DNA of 64,000 nucleotides. Origin: Streptomyces sp. HUAS YS2. Its GTDB lineage: Bacteria; Actinomycetota; Actinomycetes; Streptomycetales; Streptomycetaceae. The stretch is taken from assembly GCF_033343995.1 (NCBI RefSeq), contig NZ_CP137573.1, positions 5,241,001-5,305,000 of the forward strand. Reading direction: 5' to 3'. The notes below the pieces were generated by a model, which saw only the letters and a program-made list of their open reading frames with translations, searched no databases and was not told where the DNA came from. A program made the position numbers and the translations under genes. Below are positions 61,092-64,000 of the stretch, piece after piece; the first letter of the stretch is position 1; each line of letters opens with the position of its first letter.

Positions 61092-61709
61092 GTGACGAAT
61101 CTGAAGCCTTACGCCGCGGGTGAGCCGTCCATCGGTGGCGGCCTCGGCGACCATGTCTACAACCGGCTGCTCGGCGAGCGGATCATCTTCCTCGGCCAGC
61201 AGGTCGACGACGAGATCGCCAACAAGATCACCGCACAGATGCTCCTCCTGGCCGCCGACCCGGAGAAGGACATCTACCTCTACATCAACAGCCCCGGTGG
61301 CTCCGTGACGGCCGGCATGGCCATCTACGACACCATGCAGTACATCCCCAACGACGTCGTCACCATCGGCATGGGCATGGCCGCCTCGATGGGCCAGTTC
61401 CTGCTCACCGGCGGCACCGCCGGCAAGCGCTTCGCGCTCCCGAACACCGACGTCCTGATGCACCAGGGCTCCGCCGGCATCGGCGGCACCGCCTCGGACA
61501 TCAAGATCCAGGCCGAGTACCTTCTGCGGACGAAGAAGCGCATGGCCGAGATCACCGCGCTCCACTCCGGTCAGACCGTCGAGACGATCATCCGCGACGG
61601 TGACCGCGACCGCTGGTTCACCGCGGAGGAGGCCAAGAACTACGGCCTCATCGACGACATCATCACCCACGCCGCGGGCGTTCCCGGCGGCGGCGGCACG
61701 GGCGCCTGA
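61092..61709 (+). CDS. clpP1: ClpP1 protease subunit
   Basis: A 205-residue serine protease subunit. The catalytic Ser is in GMGMAASMGQFLL, the His in LMHQ and the Asp in the C-terminal DRDRWFTAEEA region; INSPGGSV is the usual oxyanion strand. GTG 61092 has AGGTGG upstream and gives the known ClpP1 start (VTNLKPYAAGEPS). It ends with a Gly-rich tail. ClpP1 and ClpP2 build a mixed tetradecamer in actinobacteria that works with ClpX or ClpC. A ClgR box lies upstream. clpP2 follows after 50 bases. Confidence 0.96.
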   Translation: MTNLKPYAAGEPSIGGGLGDHVYNRLLGERIIFLGQQVDDEIANKITAQMLLLAADPEKDIYLYINSPGGSVTAGMAIYDTMQYIPNDVVTIGMGMAASMGQFLLTGGTAGKRFALPNTDVLMHQGSAGIGGTASDIKIQAEYLLRTKKRMAEITALHSGQTVETIIRDGDRDRWFTAEEAKNYGLIDDIITHAAGVPGGGGTGA

Positions 61710-61759
61710 GCCCGGCAGCCGCCGAAGAGCCCCAGCCCCCGCCGAACGCCACCAGGACG

Positions 61760-62434
61760 GTGAACATCCAGATGCAGAACAACCTCTCCCCGAGCGGTCT
61801 CTACACCGGCGCGCCGATGGACAACCGGTACGTCGTCCCGCGCTTCGTCGAGCGCACCTCGCAGGGCGTGCGCGAGTACGACCCGTACGCGAAGCTCTTC
61901 GAGGAGCGTGTGATCTTCCTCGGCGTGCAGATCGACGACGCCTCCGCCAACGACGTCATGGCGCAGCTGCTGTGCCTGGAGTCGATGGACCCGGACCGCG
62001 ACATCTCGATCTACATCAACAGCCCCGGCGGCTCGTTCACGGCGCTCACCGCCATCTACGACACGATGCAGTTCGTGAAGCCGGACATCCAGACGGTCTG
62101 CATGGGCCAGGCGGCCTCCGCCGCGGCCGTGCTGCTCGCCGCCGGCACCCCCGGCAAGCGGATGGCCCTGCCGAACGCCCGTGTACTGATCCACCAGCCC
62201 TCCGGTGGCACCGGCCGCGAGCAGCTCTCCGACCTGGAGATCGCGGCCAACGAGATCCTGCGCATGCGCAGCCAGCTCGAGGAGATGCTGGCGAAGCACT
62301 CGTCGACGCCGATCGAGAAGATCCGCGACGACATCGAGCGTGACAAGATCCTTACGGCCGAGGACGCGCTCGCGTACGGCCTGATCGACCAGATCGTCTC
62401 GACCCGCAAGAGCACGGCCGCCGCGGCAGCCTGA
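61760..62434 (+). CDS. clpP2: ClpP2 protease subunit
   Basis: A 224-residue partner of ClpP1. The catalytic Ser is in CMGQAASAAAVLLAAG, the His in LIHQPSGG, and the C-terminal part has RDKILTAEDALAYGLIDQIV. The N-terminus (PSGLYTGAPMDNRYVVPRFVE) is a longer propeptide than in ClpP1, removed on assembly. GTG 61760 has AGGAC upstream; ATG 61772 is an alternative. It ends before an intercistronic hairpin and clpX. Both active sites look intact, so both rings should cut peptides. Confidence 0.95.
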   Translation: MNIQMQNNLSPSGLYTGAPMDNRYVVPRFVERTSQGVREYDPYAKLFEERVIFLGVQIDDASANDVMAQLLCLESMDPDRDISIYINSPGGSFTALTAIYDTMQFVKPDIQTVCMGQAASAAAVLLAAGTPGKRMALPNARVLIHQPSGGTGREQLSDLEIAANEILRMRSQLEEMLAKHSSTPIEKIRDDIERDKILTAEDALAYGLIDQIVSTRKSTAAAAA

Positions 62435-62449
62435 CGCTCGACCTTCCCC

Positions 62450-62493
62450 TGGCACGGTTCCTCAGAAGTACCGCTTCGATGTGAACCGTGCCA
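62450..62493 (+). other. Hairpin between clpP2 and clpX
   Basis: Eleven-base perfect arms at 62450-62460 and 62483-62493, extended by CCCC/GGGG after one unpaired base, with a 22-base loop. No U-run follows, so it is more likely an attenuator, processing site or operator than a plain terminator. Two copies of GGGGGGCCCG follow directly. Confidence 0.55.
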
Positions 62494-62591
62494 AGGGGGG
62501 CCCGAACGGGGGGCCCGGCAAGGTACCGTCGGATATGAGGCACCAGGAGTCGGCTGAACCAAGCCGCTCCCAGGCGAAGGGGAAGCACCTC

Positions 62592-63875
62592 GTGGCACGC
62601 ATCGGTGATGGCGGCGACCTGCTCAAGTGCTCGTTCTGCGGAAAGAGCCAGAAGCAGGTGAAGAAGCTCATCGCAGGCCCCGGTGTGTACATCTGCGACG
62701 AGTGCATCGACCTCTGCAACGAGATCATCGAAGAGGAGCTCGCCGAGACGAGCGAGGTGCGGTGGGAGGAACTCCCCAAGCCCCGCGAGATCTACGAGTT
62801 CCTGGAGGGGTACGTCGTCGGGCAGGAGCCCGCGAAGAAGGCCCTCTCCGTCGCGGTGTACAACCACTACAAGCGCGTCCAGGCCGGCGAGAACGGCGGC
62901 GCGCAGGGCCGGGACGACGCCATCGAACTGGCGAAGTCCAACATCCTGTTGCTGGGCCCCACGGGCTCCGGCAAGACGCTGCTGGCCCAGACGCTCGCGC
63001 GCATGCTCAACGTCCCGTTCGCCATCGCCGACGCGACGGCGCTGACGGAGGCGGGCTATGTCGGCGAGGACGTCGAGAACATCCTGCTGAAGCTGATCCA
63101 GGCGGCCGACTACGACGTCAAGAAGGCCGAGACCGGGATCATCTACATCGACGAGATCGACAAGGTCGCGCGGAAGAGTGAAAACCCCTCCATCACGCGC
63201 GACGTGTCGGGCGAGGGCGTCCAGCAGGCGCTGCTGAAGATCCTGGAGGGCACCACCGCCTCCGTGCCGCCGCAGGGCGGGCGGAAGCACCCGCACCAGG
63301 AGTTCATCCAGATCGACACGACGAACGTGCTCTTCATCGTGGGCGGCGCCTTCGCCGGCCTGGAGAAGATCATCGAGTCGCGGGCCGGCGCCAAGGGCAT
63401 CGGCTTCGGCGCGACCATCCGCTCCAAGCGCGAGATCGAGGCGAGCGACCAGTTCCAGGAGGTCATGCCCGAGGACCTGGTGAAGTTCGGGATGATCCCC
63501 GAGTTCATCGGCCGTCTCCCGGTCATCACCTCGGTCCACAACCTCGACCGCGAGGCCCTGCTCAAGATCCTCGTCGAGCCGCGCAACGCGCTGGTCAAGC
63601 AGTACCAGCGGCTCTTCGAACTCGACGGCGTGGAGCTGGACTTCGACCGCCCGGCCCTGGAGGCCATCGCCGACCAGGCGATCCTGCGCGGCACCGGCGC
63701 GCGCGGGCTGCGGGCCATCATGGAAGAGGTCCTGATGTCGGTGATGTACGAGGTCCCGTCCCGCAAGGACGTGGCCCGCGTGGTCATCACCGCCGACGTC
63801 GTGCACAACAACGTCAACCCGACGCTGGTGCCTCGGATCGTCAAGAACGACGGCCGGCACGAGAAGAGCGCGTAA
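62592..63875 (+). CDS. clpX: ClpX ATPase subunit
   Basis: A 427-residue AAA+ unfoldase. The N-terminal zinc finger CSFC...CDEC (about 13-38) recruits substrates. Walker A GPTGSGKT (about 125) and Walker B IIYIDEIDK, the RKSENPSITRDVSGEGVQQ pore region and the sensor-2 GTGARGLR are all present; the IGF loop that docks on ClpP is KGIGFGATI. GTG 62592 (VARIGDGGDLLKC) gives the usual length; in-frame codons upstream to 62481 lack family similarity. It ends with a strong terminator. Its cis location after clpP1P2 supports a shared role in regulated proteolysis. Confidence 0.97.
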   Translation: MARIGDGGDLLKCSFCGKSQKQVKKLIAGPGVYICDECIDLCNEIIEEELAETSEVRWEELPKPREIYEFLEGYVVGQEPAKKALSVAVYNHYKRVQAGENGGAQGRDDAIELAKSNILLLGPTGSGKTLLAQTLARMLNVPFAIADATALTEAGYVGEDVENILLKLIQAADYDVKKAETGIIYIDEIDKVARKSENPSITRDVSGEGVQQALLKILEGTTASVPPQGGRKHPHQEFIQIDTTNVLFIVGGAFAGLEKIIESRAGAKGIGFGATIRSKREIEASDQFQEVMPEDLVKFGMIPEFIGRLPVITSVHNLDREALLKILVEPRNALVKQYQRLFELDGVELDFDRPALEAIADQAILRGTGARGLRAIMEEVLMSVMYEVPSRKDVARVVITADVVHNNVNPTLVPRIVKNDGRHEKSA

Positions 63876-63890
63876 CCGCACGGGACATAC

Positions 63891-63935
63891 GCAGGGGCGC
63901 CCGGCCGGATCCTCCAACCGGCCGGGCGCCCCTGC
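63891..63935. terminator. Terminator after clpX
   Basis: Perfect 18-base arms at 63891-63908 and 63918-63935 with a nine-base loop, between clpX and a convergent gene cut by the window end. Confidence 0.85.
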
Positions 63936-63951
63936 GTGTTGATCCCGTGGA

Positions 63952-64000
63952 TCAGGCCTTGGTGCGGGCCGTCGCGTACAGCTTCGCCGCCAGGTCGGCC
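63952..64000 (-). CDS. C-terminal end of an unidentified gene
   Basis: Only the last 15 codons and the stop (63952-63954) are in the window, encoding ADLAAKLYATARTKA. This is too short to name. It is convergent with clpX across the terminator. Confidence 0.5.
   Translation of the reverse strand, partial: ADLAAKLYATARTKA

Overview
This 64 kb window is very GC-rich, its genes use codons almost always ending in G or C, and many start with GTG. Mycothiol-type, ClgR-type, Nur-type and CsnR-type signals are present. Together these point to the chromosomal core of a Streptomyces or close relative. The gene order (clpX-clpP2-clpP1-tig, rpiB-nei, sodF, asd, pepN, malQ, csn operon) resembles the conserved Streptomyces core as I remember it from S. 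coelicolor. I see no prophage, integrase, transposase, CRISPR array or biosynthetic cluster.

Region by region: (1) 1-10476, all on the minus strand, is a seven-gene signalling operon read glnX-like, glnH-like, a helical protein of unknown role, a PknG-type kinase, a PP2C phosphatase, a von Willebrand A protein and a zinc-ribbon protein cut by the window start. It joins the actinobacterial GlnX/GlnH/PknG amino-acid sensing relay to a VWA-kinase-phosphatase set like the TerY-P triad, and zinc ribbons recur in three of its proteins. (2) 10681-17652 is the csnK-H-G-F-E-R operon for uptake and processing of chitosan oligosaccharides, with a CsnR operator palindrome upstream and a G-run repeat plus terminator downstream. 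(3) 17779-25727 holds an MscS channel, an HNH protein, a large secreted GH84-like hexosaminidase, 4-alpha-glucanotransferase MalQ and a small membrane protein. (4) 25763-30632 holds a MarR regulator divergent from an EamA exporter, a second EamA transporter, a LysR regulator and allantoicase.

(5) 30672-47427 carries two aminopeptidase N paralogues, a TerD-domain protein, DUF1203, aspartate-semialdehyde dehydrogenase, a large secreted subtilase, a CGNR regulator divergent from a VOC/flavin-oxidase-like/HPP set, a NUDIX hydrolase, a DUF559-like protein and a DsbA-like oxidoreductase. (6) 47493-53669 has nickel-regulated sodF (Nur box visible), three related amino-acid permeases and the biotin transporter gene bioY. 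(7) 53864-58876 has rpiB-nei, an Eis-like acetyltransferase, a membrane SpoIIE-type phosphatase, an HD hydrolase and small proteins. (8) 59006-63935 has tRNA-Gly, tRNA-Pro, trigger factor and the ClpP1/ClpP2/ClpX protease with a ClgR box, all protein quality control.

Long open frames opposite most genes are by-products of the high GC at third codon positions and are left out. Starts were chosen by ribosome binding site, overlap with the upstream gene and family length; where alternatives are close this is stated. The best candidates for something under-described are the seven-gene kinase operon, the direct/inverted repeats between the CGNR and VOC genes, the substituted catalytic residue in the GH84 protein, and the repeat-containing small reading frame in front of malQ.
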